Assembly: GCA_030068145.1 (NCBI GenBank)
Contig: JAPJBO010000877.1
Coordinates: 1 to 64,000, forward strand
Source: Diplonema papillatum
Taxonomy: Eukaryota > Euglenozoa > Diplonemea > Diplonemida > Diplonemidae
Direction: 5' to 3'
DNA length: 64,000 nucleotides
Shown here: positions 55,488 through 64,000 of the stretch, piece after piece
How positions within the stretch are numbered: position 1 is the stretch's first letter
Layout: each line of letters opens with the position of its first letter
Notes under the pieces: generated by a model
Told to the model about the DNA's origin: nothing
The model's input: only the letters and a program-made list of their open reading frames with translations
The model's database searches: none
Program-made: the position numbers and the translations under genes

Positions 55488-55771
55488 CCCTTGGGAACAG
55501 CTAGCCAGGCCAAGCTCACAGAGAGAGCTAGGAATGAGAAGACGGCTGCTCCTCGTCTCTCGGGTACGGGTCTTCAGTTGTCCGTTTCCAGCGACAGACG
55601 CGTTGCGCGAACTGAGAAGGCACCCCGCTAGGACCTTATACCCCCTTTTTTCAGTAGTAAATCCCCGAACAAAGCTGAGCGTAGCAGACTCTCCGTCTCT
55701 CTCTCTTTAACCAGACCTCTCTCTTTCCAACGCAGTGGGCAGTCGGGCAAGCGTGTTTGTGGGGTAACACA

Positions 55772-56113
55772 ATGGCGAGCCTGGCGCAACAGTACGCCCG
55801 GTGGGAGTTGTACGAGGCGGCGCCCTTCGCCGACGACGAGTTGGAGCTCGACTTGGACGCGATCAGCGGGCCGGCGGACGAGGTCGCCCGCATCCGGGAG
55901 AACTCGAAGCAGCAGGACGCCCTCCTCCGCCGCCAGCCAGCCGCGGAGGCGAGCGCCGCCGCCGGCACGCAGCCCGCCGGGCGCCCACCCGAAGCCGGGC
56001 AGCCAGAAATCGTCAAACGGCCGCTCTGCGTGCAGGACCCGTCGGTCGCTGCGAAGATGAGGGAAACCGCGCGGAAATGGGACGCGTACGACGCCGAGCA
56101 CGCCCGCGCATGA
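55772..56113 (+). pseudogene. Truncated TPR-gene copy 2 (113 codons)
   Basis: Nearly identical to the first 111 residues of the full protein (only a few differences, for example L/S at the WE-x-YEA position), then stops at HARA-TGA where the full gene continues HALLELDN. It retains the N-terminal W-x-x-Y elements and lacks all TPR repeats. It could still make a protein. The sequence following the stop (CCCTTGGGAACAGCTAGCCA) is shared by all truncated copies, so they descend from one breakpoint. Confidence 0.8.
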
Positions 56114-56436
56114 CCCTTGGGAACAGCTAGCCAGGCCAAGCTCACAGAGAGAGCTAGGAATGGGAAGACGGCTGCTCCCTCGTCTCTCGGGTACGGGTCT
56201 TCAGTTGTCCGTTTCCAGCGACAGACGCGTTGCGCGAACTGAGAAGTCACCCCGCTAGGACCTTATACCCCCTTTTTTCAGTAGTAAACCCCCGAACAAA
56301 GCTGAGCGTAGCACTCTCCGTCTCTCACTCTTTAACCAGACCTCAACTCTCTTTCCAACGCAAAGACAACCTCTCATCACTCACTCTCTTTCCAATCCAG
56401 TGGGCAGTTGGGCAAGCGTGTTTGTGGGGTAACACA

Positions 56437-56517
56437 ATGGCGCCTGGCGCAACAGTACGCTCGGTGGGAGTCGTACGAGACAGCGCCCTTCGCCGCAAAC
56501 CCTCCCAACAAACCTGA
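56437..56517 (+). pseudogene. TPR-gene copy 3, 5' fragment with 2-base deletion
   Basis: The start ATGGCG is followed by CCTGGCGCAACAGTACGC, missing two bases relative to ATGGCGAGCCTGGCG. The frame is shifted, and the similarity ends after GCGCCCTTCGCCG, where CAAACCCTCCCAACAAACC of the common 5' flank is fused. Same structure as copy 5. Confidence 0.8.
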
Positions 56518-56642
56518 GCGTGACACCTTTTTAAGCTGGCAGCAAAACCCCGATAATCCCTGAGCATAGCACAAACCTCTCATCTCTCACTCTCTTTCCA
56601 ATCCAGTGGGCAGTTGGGCAAGCGTGTGTGTGGGGTAACACA

Positions 56643-56984
56643 ATGGCGAGCCTGGCACAGCAGTACGCTCGGTGGGAGTCGTACGAGGCGGCGCCCTTCG
56701 CCGACGACGAGTTGGAGCTCGACTTGGACGCGATCAGCGGGCCGGCGGACGAGGTCGCCCGCATCCGGGAGAACTGGAAGCAGCAGGACGCCCTCCTGCG
56801 CCGCCAGCCAGCCGCGGAGGCGAGCGCCGCCGCCGGCACGCAGCCCGCCGGGCGCCCACCCGAAGCCGGGCAGCCAGAAACCGTCAAACGGCCGCTCTGC
56901 GTGCAGGACCCGTCGGTCGCTGCGAAGATGAGGGAAACCGCGCGGAACTGGGACGCGTACGACGCCGAGCACGCCCCCGCATGA
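56643..56984 (+). pseudogene. Truncated TPR-gene copy 4 (113 codons)
   Basis: A second copy of the 113-codon type, 871 bp after copy 2 and 851 bp before the full gene. It shares W (RENWKQQ) with the full gene where copy 2 has S, so it is closer to the full gene. It ends HAPA-TGA. Confidence 0.8.
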
Positions 56985-57287
56985 CCCTTGGGAACAGCTA
57001 GCCAGGCCAAGCTCACAGAGAGAGCTAGGAATGAGAAGACGGCTGCTCCTCGTCTCTCGGGTACGGGTCTTCAGTTGTCCGTTTCCAGCGACAGACGCGT
57101 TGCGCGAACTGAGAAGGCACCCCGCTAGGACCTCATACCCCCGAACAAAGCTGAGCGTAGCAGACTCTCCATCTCTCACTCTTTAACCAGACCTCAACTC
57201 TCTTTCCAAATCAAACACAAACTCTCATCTCTCACTCTCTTTCCAATCCAGTGGGCAGTTCGGCAAGCGTGTTTGCGGGGCAACACA

Positions 57288-57368
57288 ATGGCGCCTGGCG
57301 CAACAGTACGCTCGGTGGGATTCGTACGAGACAGCGCCCTTCGCCGCAAACCCTCCCAACAAACCTGA
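57288..57368 (+). pseudogene. TPR-gene copy 5, 5' fragment
   Basis: Duplicate of the 56437-56517 fragment with the same 2-base deletion and the same fusion to the common 5' flank. The pair (113-codon copy plus fragment) therefore forms a ~0.85-kb unit amplified in tandem. Confidence 0.8.
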
Positions 57369-57493
57369 GCGTGACACCTTTTTAAGCTGGCAGCAAAACC
57401 CCGATAATCCCTGAGCATAGCACAAACCTCTCATCTCTCACTCTCTTTCCAATCCAGTGGGCAGTTGGGCAAGCGTGTGTGTGGGGTAACACA

Positions 57494-58420
57494 ATGGCGA
57501 GCCTGGCACAGCAGTACGCTCGGTGGGAGTCGTACGAGGCGGCGCCCTTCGCCGACGACGAGTTGGAGCTCGACTTGGACGCGATCAGCGGGCCGGCGGA
57601 CGAGGTCGCCCGCATCCGGGAGAACTGGAAGCAGCAGGACGCCCTCCTGCGCCGCCAGCCAGCCGCGGAGGCGAGCGCCGCCGCCGGCACGCAGCCCGCC
57701 GGGCGCCCACCCGAAGCCGGGCAGCCAGAAATCGTCAAACGGCCGCTCTGCGTGCAGGACCCGTCGGTCGCTGCGAAGATGAGGGAAACCGCGCGGAAAT
57801 GGGACGCGTACGACGCCGAGCACGCCCTCCTGGAACTCGACAACGCCGACCGCATGGCCCCCGAAGACGCCCCGCAGGTGGTCACGCAGTCGGAGGGCCG
57901 CATCGACATCGGCTGCGTCGACTACAAGATCGACCGCGAAGAGCACGACTTGGACCGGGACCTCGACGCGAGCACCCAAAAGCTGAAGTCCCGAACTTCG
58001 CACTATTTCCGCGCCGCCCACGCGTGCAAGGAAGAGGGCAACGCGCTGCTGAGACGCGGCGATCCCTCCGGCGCCGCCGCCAAATACGCCGAAGGCACCG
58101 CAGTAGTCGAGCAGTGCCTCACTGTGTCGGTCCTCATGGCGCCCAGCATGGCCGAAAAAGTCGCGTCCCTCGCCGTAGCCCTGCACAGCAATCGGGCGCA
58201 GGCTTGCCTGCAGCTGGAGAGGTGGGGCGAGGCTCTGTCGGAGGCGGCTTCGGCGCTGGAGCTGGATGCCGGCCACGAAAAATCGCGGTACCGCCGCGCG
58301 GTGGCGTGCTGCGAGCTGGCGGACTACAAAGCGTCGATCGCGGACATCAACCTGCTGCCTCTCTCGAACCCAGCGGGCAAGGCGTTGCGCAAGCGAGTAG
58401 ACGCGGCTTGCTGCGCGTGA
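57494..58420 (+). CDS. TPR co-chaperone-like protein (RPAP3/SPAG1-type)
   Basis: I choose ATG 57494 (ACACAATGGCG), giving 308 residues; an in-frame TGG lies five codons earlier. The N-terminal half has two W-x-x-[YF]-[ED] elements (RWESYEAAPFADDELEL and RKWDAYDAEHALLELDN), like those preceding TPR domains in RPAP3 and SPAG1. Residues about 175-290 hold three tetratricopeptide repeats (AHACKEEGNALLRRGDPSGA, LHSNRAQACLQLERWGEALS, RYRRAVACCELADYKASIAD). Such TPRs typically grip Hsp70/Hsp90 tails, and SPAG1-type proteins help assemble axonemal dynein (family knowledge). The specific assignment is inference. It is the only complete member of a tandem array of 5' copies, and its 3' end is repeated downstream. 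Confidence 0.75.
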   Translation: MASLAQQYARWESYEAAPFADDELELDLDAISGPADEVARIRENWKQQDALLRRQPAAEASAAAGTQPAGRPPEAGQPEIVKRPLCVQDPSVAAKMRETARKWDAYDAEHALLELDNADRMAPEDAPQVVTQSEGRIDIGCVDYKIDREEHDLDRDLDASTQKLKSRTSHYFRAAHACKEEGNALLRRGDPSGAAAKYAEGTAVVEQCLTVSVLMAPSMAEKVASLAVALHSNRAQACLQLERWGEALSEAASALELDAGHEKSRYRRAVACCELADYKASIADINLLPLSNPAGKALRKRVDAACCA

Positions 58421-59345
58421 GGAATCGTGCCACTGCGAGTGCTGCCGTGCAACACATGGTCACGGCCATCAACCATTGAGGTATCCACCGATGGCTTTTT
58501 GGCTCAGTACAAGGCGAAACCTGCAGACGTCAGTTCCAGCACCTGTCTCCAACCCAGCTGGCAATGCGTCGCGCAAGCGAATAGACAGGGTTTGCTGCGC
58601 GTGAGGAATTGTGCTGCTGTGCTGCCGTGCAACACGTAGTCACGGCCATCAGCCATCGAGGCATCCACCGTGCGGTGGCTTTTTGGCTTTCTACAAGGCG
58701 AGGCTGCAGACGTCAGTCTCCTAGTTCCTCTCTCCAACCGCAGATAACACGCAAGTGGTTAGCCGCGGCTTGCTGCGCGTGAGGAATCGTGTGCCGTGCA
58801 ACACGTGGTCACGGCCATCAACATTGAGGTATCCACCGATGGCTTTTTGGCTGAGGCAATGCGTTGCGCAAGCGAATAGACGCGGTTTGCTGCGCGTGAG
58901 GAATTGTGCTGCTGTGCTGCCGCAACACGTGGTCACGGCCATCAACCATCGAGGTATCCACCGTGCGGTGGCTTTTGGCTTACTACAAGGCGAGGCTGCA
59001 GACGTCAGTCTCCCAGTTCCTCTCTCTGCAGATAACACACGGTTAGACGCGGCTTGCCGCGTGTGAGAAATCGTGTCTGCGAGTGCTGACGAGAGCACTG
59101 CAGGTGATCTTGCTCGCAGACAGAGCAGTTGGTTTCCGCTTTTCAAACGCAGAGCGCGGCGTCCGCATCTTCTCAAAAGCTGAGGGTCCACACGGTCTAC
59201 TGGTTCCGTCCGGTGCTCGTTCTTCGTGGAAGGTGCAACATGATCTCGGCCATCGAACATCGAGGCATCCATCGTGGTAGCTTTTAGCCCGTTTGCAAGG
59301 CGAAGCCTGCAGCCGACAGCCTCCAGCGTTTCTCTTCAACCCAGC
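58421..59345 (+). repeat. Decayed tandem copies of the TPR gene's 3' end
   Basis: The segment spanning the last codons and 3' flank (GCGCAAGCGAGTAGACGCGG, TTGCTGCGCGTGAGGAATCG, CACGGCCATCAACCAT, GAGGTATCCACCG) recurs about five times, near 58549, 58740, 58857, 59030 and 59330. Units of roughly 120-190 bp show increasing divergence. No frame is maintained. Confidence 0.8.
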
Positions 59346-59529
59346 GGCATGCGCAAGCGAAAAGGACGCGCGGACGATGAGCACAAAAGCACTCCAAGCA
59401 CGTCGTTCTTGCACCCGCCCACCCCCTCCCCACCCCAGCAGTCTGGCCAACTCTCTGCCCCAGTTGCACGCAGCTTTCCCCTTGCCTAGCTCTCTCGGGG
59501 CCGTTGCCTCCTCCTGTGTGCACAATGTC

Positions 59530-59850
59530 ATGGGTTTCTCTCTTCGTCGAGCAACAATAGACCTCGGCGCCGAAGCTGTAGGGGACAAGATGCGAAGCCA
59601 GAGTGTTTGCAGAAGCATGCCCATGGGTTCGCCGTCTACTTCATCGAGAGAAGTTTAGCGTGCCCCACAATCGGGCGTGACATAGAGCGTCAAAGTAGTA
59701 CCCCATCTTGACAGCAACGTCTCGACGGCAACAACGGGAAGATCATCACGACGCACGACAGTCCGAGAAGAAGTGATTCTCGTCGGCTTGCGAACAGAGA
59801 AAGAATATCACAGCGTGAGTCACGCATCTCCAGCATGGCCCACTGTGTCC
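59530..59850 (+). pseudogene. Decayed 5' copy of the rhodanese-like gene
   Basis: 59585-59850 aligns with the 5' half of the gene at 59917 (for example AAGATGCGAAGCCAGAGTGT to AAATGAGAAGCCGGATGAACGT, ACTTCATCGAGAGAAGTTTA to ACTTCATCAAGCAGAAGTTC, and TTCTCGTCGGCTTGCGAACA to TTCTCGTCGACGTCCGAGAA). It has stops and indels. A still older piece may begin at 59530 (ATGGGTTTCTCTCTTCGTCG). Confidence 0.6.
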
Positions 59851-59916
59851 CCATAATACCCGCCAGGTCTAAAAAACACCCCATACCCCCTACACCCTTC
59901 TCCCGCCAAGTCTCTA

Positions 59917-60477
59917 ATGGGCAGCTGCGGAGCAAAACAGAATGCAAATGAGAAGCCGGATGAACGTGTTGGCAGAGACATGGGGTTCACGATCTACTTC
60001 ATCAAGCAGAAGTTCAGCAGCGTGGAGAACATCACGACGCAAGAGGTCCGGCAGCAAGTCGACGAAGCGGAACAAGCGAAGCTGAAAGGAGAGCAACCCG
60101 GGTGCCAGCCTGTTCTCGTCGACGTCCGAGAAGAGAAGGAGTACAACGTATCCCACATCCCGGGTGCGAAGTGGGTGCCGCCGGGCGCTACTTATGAGCA
60201 AGCATCCACCACACTCGGCCTGCCCCGTGCCCATCCCGAGGTGCAACCGCTGTATTTGTACTGCAGCGTTGGGTTCCGGTCGAGCAAGCTGGCGCAGATG
60301 CTGCAGGAGAAGGGCGAGACCCACGTCAAAAACATCGAGGGGTCGCTCTTCAAGTGGGCCAACGAAGGCGGCCCGCTCGTCGACAATGCCGGGGCGCCGA
60401 CGAAGAAGGTGCATGCGTACGGATCCCTGTGGGGCAAGCTCATCCACGATGTGGAGAGCAGGGTTTACGACGAGTGA
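59917..60477 (+). CDS. Rhodanese-like domain protein with lipid-anchor N-terminus
   Basis: ATG at 59917 gives 186 residues. The start MGSCGAKQ fits N-myristoylation at Gly2 with a palmitoylatable Cys4, suggesting membrane attachment (inference). The rhodanese-like domain covers about residues 38-170: VLVDVREEKEYNVSHIPGAK, then the active-site loop YCSVGFRSSKLA with the catalytic cysteine (about 115) and Arg, then KNIEGSLFKWANEGGPLVD. Such domains transfer sulfane sulfur or, in variants, bind signalling partners; C-x-x-x-x-R spacing is kept, so catalysis is possible. The last ~20 residues are helical and charged. It is a single exon. A decayed 5' copy lies just upstream. Confidence 0.85.
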   Translation: MGSCGAKQNANEKPDERVGRDMGFTIYFIKQKFSSVENITTQEVRQQVDEAEQAKLKGEQPGCQPVLVDVREEKEYNVSHIPGAKWVPPGATYEQASTTLGLPRAHPEVQPLYLYCSVGFRSSKLAQMLQEKGETHVKNIEGSLFKWANEGGPLVDNAGAPTKKVHAYGSLWGKLIHDVESRVYDE

Positions 60478-62574
60478 AAACCGGGGGGAAAAACACGTCC
60501 ATCCCCAGGAATGAAGCTCGCTACTAGCGTGAGCTCTGGCCATGCCGGCGACACACAGGCTGCTACAACGAGGGAACGACCAGTGCCATCGCCCAAGCTG
60601 GTGGGGACGTGCTTCTATTTCCCCAGCCAGCCCAACCAACGTGTCTCTCTGTTTCTTATCTCACGGCGCAAGGCACAGGAATTCGCATCACCCTAACAAT
60701 GCAAGAACCAGCCTCTCACATACACAACTCAACGCAACCGAAAGGAAGCGAATCATCCACTACTGCTGCGCTTAGTGAGTCCAGTTCCAGCGCTCTAGCC
60801 CCCCCCCCTGCCTAAACGCCGGTAGCTCCCCGAGGAGCCACCAGCTTTTCTCTGTGCTTCTGCACATTTGCCGCCCACTCTCTGTCCGTGGAAAGAGGGA
60901 GGGACACACGTGGATCGCAAAAAACCCCATCCATTCTTCACCGAACGGTTCGGTGCCGCGTTGCTACACACGACTCTTTGCATTCAACAGCTCTTCAACA
61001 TCTCTTGATGAGACGAGCCCCGGCCGCAACGTGCCGATAGCCGAGGTCCGCTTCCGCCTTCCCCTTTCGACGGTTTCGTAGCCGTGTTTCCGCACCCTTG
61101 CAGCGGCAGATCCGGCTGTTAAACGCCGGGCAATGCCCGTTGTTGGTTGCTGGCAGCATTTCTGTCGGTTCCGTGCCATCACAGGAAAGGTTTCTTAATC
61201 GGGTACTATACTATACAGGTATAATCCCGTTTTTCGGGAGCGTGGAAGGAAGCCGTGGCCATCGAAGGAGAGACGCTGTAAAGAGCCCCACGCCGTCAGT
61301 TGCACCTGGCAACTGTGCACCCTGTGCACGCTGGGGACCGCTCCTTTCCCTGTCAACAGCTGATTGTTGTTCCTTTCCATCTCTCTCTGCTCAAAGAGCT
61401 CGAGCCCCTAATATCGGGGTCACAGTTTTGGGTCCTGTTCCAACCGACTCGTAGGCGTGCGTGACGACACCGTGTCGTACACATTTAGACGTCGCTTGAG
61501 CTGATCCCGCGATGAAAGCTTTGCCAAGGGAACGCTGGCGCTCTAGCTACCCCGTCTCGAGCACCCTAGCCTCTCCCCGCCTCTACTCGGCGGTTTCTCA
61601 AGGAGCCGCAGCGTTTCTCCATGCTTCTGCGCATTCGTTGACCGCCCTATTCATTGCAAGTGGATCATACGCAGGGTCGGAAGTCCAACACTCTTTACCG
61701 GATGATTCAGCGACTAGTCGACTCTAGCGTACCGTGAGATAATCAAACAACGGCGGAAATCATTTGTTGGGTGGGACTTTGTACTTACGTACGCTTCTGT
61801 GGTGTAACGACAACAAGGTCCTGAAACCCGTTCGCAAACTGGTTCGGTGTAGGCATATACGAGAGAACTTGCGACGGAAACCCAAGAGGACTTCACAGTC
61901 CGAGCCAAGACAGGAATTAGCCCAGCACGCTACCTGGCGCGCCTGACCCAGCGAGCTACGAGAGTCCTAACACAATTTGACGTGGGCGGCTTTAGATAGA
62001 ACCACAACATGTTGCCGACAACAAACAAGTAGAATAATAAAACAAAACTACGCACTTCTTCTTTGGAAGAAGTTTCGGAGGCGGTCGTAGAGACGCTGAC
62101 AAAACATGCCAATCCCTGTCACGCAATGCCATTGGAATTGGCTCTTCCATTTCTTAGTGGACACGCGCTGGGAAGACGTACGACTTGAAGGTGGCCGCCT
62201 TGCCACCGCCCGATTTCAGCGCCCGAGCTTCTCTATGCGGCTTAATTTGACTCAACACGGGGAATTTTACTAGGTCAGGACGATCTCAAGGATTGACAGA
62301 TTGAGAACTCTTTCTCGATGAATTGTGTGGTGGTGCATGGCCGTTCCTGGTTGGTGGAGTGATTTGTCAGGTTGATTCCGTTAACGAAACGAGATCTCGA
62401 CCCTTAAATAGGTGGGCGTGTCGTTGTAGGGGGTGTCTTTTGGCATCGGCGGCTTGCTGCTCACCCGAGACGCGCACTACTTCTTAAGGGGCAGTACCGC
62501 CGAACACGTGGAGCTTGGCTCCCGTGTAGCAGGCTTTTCCTTGCTACCCATAGTGTGATCCCGACAGCACACAC
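60478..62574. other. Intergenic, no gene supported
   Basis: No domain-bearing frame is seen. A segment at 60785-60870 recurs in diverged form at 61530-61650 (GCGCTCTAGC, then GGAGCCRC.., then TTCTCY-TGCTTCTGC), another local duplication. The rest is unremarkable. Confidence 0.5.
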
Positions 62575-62730
62575 AAAAAGCCTACTACTAACCACCATAA
62601 CCCATAACGAAAGCATGCACCAAACATCCAACCCGTATCCACATAGCCCTTTCTTGCTCTAAGAGAACCCATTCATGAACGGTCGCACGGAGACCCTAAA
62701 CCCCGGAATTTCAAGCGAACTTTATCTCAA
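62575..62730 (+). repeat. Partial copy of the ankyrin gene's 5' region
   Basis: It matches 18335-18480 (CATAACCCATAAC, GCATGCACCAAA, AACCCGTA, CCCTTTCTTGCTCTAAG, GAACCCATTCATGAA, GGTCGCACGGAG, CCCCGGAATTTC) at about 85%. The start ATG is present, but a one-base deletion shifts the frame after ten codons. Confidence 0.75.
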
Positions 62731-62898
62731 AAGCTCTCAGCAGGCGAAAGGAAACTGAAGCCATCGAAAAAAAAGAACACCCCCAAAAAAATAACAATAA
62801 AAATAGAGCATTCCACCCCTTTTCCCCCTTTTTAGTAGTAAGAAGGCAATCCGGTTCTCCCGACACAGCCTCCCGGAGACTCTAAAAAAAAAAAGAAT

Positions 62899-62930
<32 letters not shown>

Positions 62931-63263
62931 CAGTTTCCAAGCGGGAATTTCGCTCCAGAAAAAGGGGGGGAGGCGTTCCCACGGCGCCGAACCGAACATT
63001 CCTTTTCTTTTTGTTCGGGGGAGGGCCTCGGGGAGGTGAGAGAAAAGTAAAGCAAGACCTGCCCCCTGCGCCTGCTGTCTCCGGCTGCTTCGGCAGACGA
63101 CGACATACTGCTACTACTAGACGGGGGAGCCGCCCGCTAACAGCAAGCAACAGTAGAGAGAAAGGAGCGGTGATCGTTTAGGTGTGGCGTGATCGTTTAG
63201 GTGTGGCGCCCGTGCGGGGGCGGGCGAGCAAGGGTCCGAGTCGGCTGCTGCATGTGACGCCGA
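62731..63263. other. Presumed upstream region of the transporter gene
   Basis: Contains A-runs, a pure C30 tract (62900-62929), and just before the gene a 17-bp tandem duplication (GTGATCGTTTAGGTGTGGC, 63170-63206). No promoter element can be named. Confidence 0.45.
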
Positions 63264-63729
63264 ATGTATGGGCTCCACTACCCCATTCAGCCCGCGAAGG
63301 GCCTGCTGTCAAGGGGGTACGAATCGGACAGCGAAGAGGAGGAGCATTCGCTGGACGCAGGCCTCACACTGTTCGGAGGCACGACCACCCTGGCCAGCTT
63401 CTGCCTGGGGCTTGGGAACGCGTTTCATTTCCCGTACCTCGTGGCAAAACATGGGGGAGCTATGTTCGTGATTGTGTACGCTATCTGTCTCGTCTGCGCC
63501 GGCCTTCCCCTGTTCTACCTCGAAGTCTGGTTCGGACAGGCAACCCGGAAGAGTACTTGGCATTGTTACCGCTCGATCCATCCCCGGTTCGAGGGCATCG
63601 GCTGGGCCAGCAGTGTCAGCCTGCTCACGATGCAGGGCTACTACTCCGTGCTCTGCGGGTACTGCTTGCTCTACTTCTTCTACAGCTTTGAATCGCCGCT
63701 GCCCTGGTCGGCCGACTTGAACAGAACAG
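63264..63729 (+). CDS. Neurotransmitter:sodium symporter family, first exon
   Basis: ATG at 63264 begins 155 codons up to a GTACCC donor (phase 1) at 63730. The rest lies beyond the window. After an acidic cytosolic N-terminus (ESDSEEEEHS) comes TM1 with the unwound substrate/sodium region LGLGNAFHFPYLVAKHGGA, matching the family hallmark G-L-G-N-x-x-x-F-P-Y, then TM2 (VIVYAICLVCAGLPLFYLEV) and TM3 (SLLTMQGYYSVLCGYCLLYF). The fold is LeuT-like: Na+-coupled uptake of amino acids or related small molecules across the plasma membrane. The substrate cannot be told from this part. Confidence 0.85.
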
Positions 63730-64000
63730 GTACCCTCTGAGTGCTTTTTTAGTACTAGCAATCTTGTGGGGTGCCCTTCAATGTATTGTGCAGGCTAAAA
63801 AGACGTAGGCAGCGTGTTTTGGTGGTTGATCAGAATTGGGTAAATGCAAGTGGGAAAACGATCAACCGGCACGCACAAACAAAACGAAGCGCCTGTCTTT
63901 TTTCCTCCTGCGAGCTCGTTTGTCTGTCTTGCGAGAACCAATAGCTGCCTCCTGAGAGAGCACAATTCGTGCAACTGGTCGCAAGTGTGACTCACGCACC
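63730..64000 (+). other. Start of the transporter gene's first intron
   Basis: Begins GTACCCTCTG and includes a copy of dispersed repeat R2 (63784-63902, compare 51735-51862). No further exon is recognised before the window ends. Confidence 0.6.

Overview
The window is nuclear DNA of a microbial eukaryote, probably a flagellated protist. Genes are sparse and GC-rich, introns are few with GT-AG borders, start contexts resemble Kozak sites, and microsatellites and retroelements are abundant. There are no bacterial operons, ribosome-binding sites or attachment sites. The kinesin, the RPAP3/SPAG1-like TPR protein and a coiled-coil protein with an ATQTD motif suggest a cilium-bearing cell. The lineage cannot be fixed from sequence alone. 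The YR-before-RT retroelement order recalls VIPER-type elements of trypanosomatids, but I do not use it to assign taxonomy.

Layout. 1-7.1 kb: a two-exon gene for a ~1804-residue protein with nine Y-x-P-G-x-L-R-R-[GS] type motifs. 8.4 kb: a 56-residue one-pass membrane microprotein, followed by decayed copies of its own 3' end. 9.5-16.7 kb: a 7.24-kb foldback-like element with 41-bp terminal inverted repeats. It carries two opposed arrays of a 31-bp repeat (about 141 and 35 copies) around a 1.26-kb core with an OTU-protease-like ORF. 18.4-20.5 kb: an ankyrin-repeat gene. 21.2-33.7 kb: a two-exon coiled-coil gene whose ~8-kb intron holds a decayed duplicate of exon 2, about 1.6 kb of (TAC)n, a complete tyrosine-recombinase retrotransposon with split direct repeats, and several solo or deleted relatives, all sitting in the TAC tracts. 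35.4 kb: a small coiled-coil gene. 36.0-44.4 kb: a LINE on the minus strand with intact ORF1 and an ORF2 of OTU protease, APE-type endonuclease, reverse transcriptase and RNase H, lying between (CA)n tracts and a direct repeat. 47.1-47.95 kb: a large inverted repeat whose arms both encode the same basic C-terminal tail. 48.5-51.3 kb: a kinesin gene. 53.9-54.5 kb: tandem repeats. 55.4-59.3 kb: an array of truncated 5' copies, one full TPR gene, then decayed 3' copies. 59.6-60.5 kb: a decayed copy and an intact gene of a lipid-anchored rhodanese-like protein. 63.3 kb: the first exon of a neurotransmitter:sodium symporter family gene that continues past the window. Two decayed 18S rRNA fragments lie at 34.9 and 46.6 kb.

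Two themes run through the region. First, mobile elements sit inside simple repeats: YR elements in (TAC)n and a LINE in (CA)n. Second, host genes repeatedly suffer tandem partial duplication of their 5' or 3' ends, leaving ladders of truncated copies. An OTU-type protease fold appears in two unrelated mobile elements.
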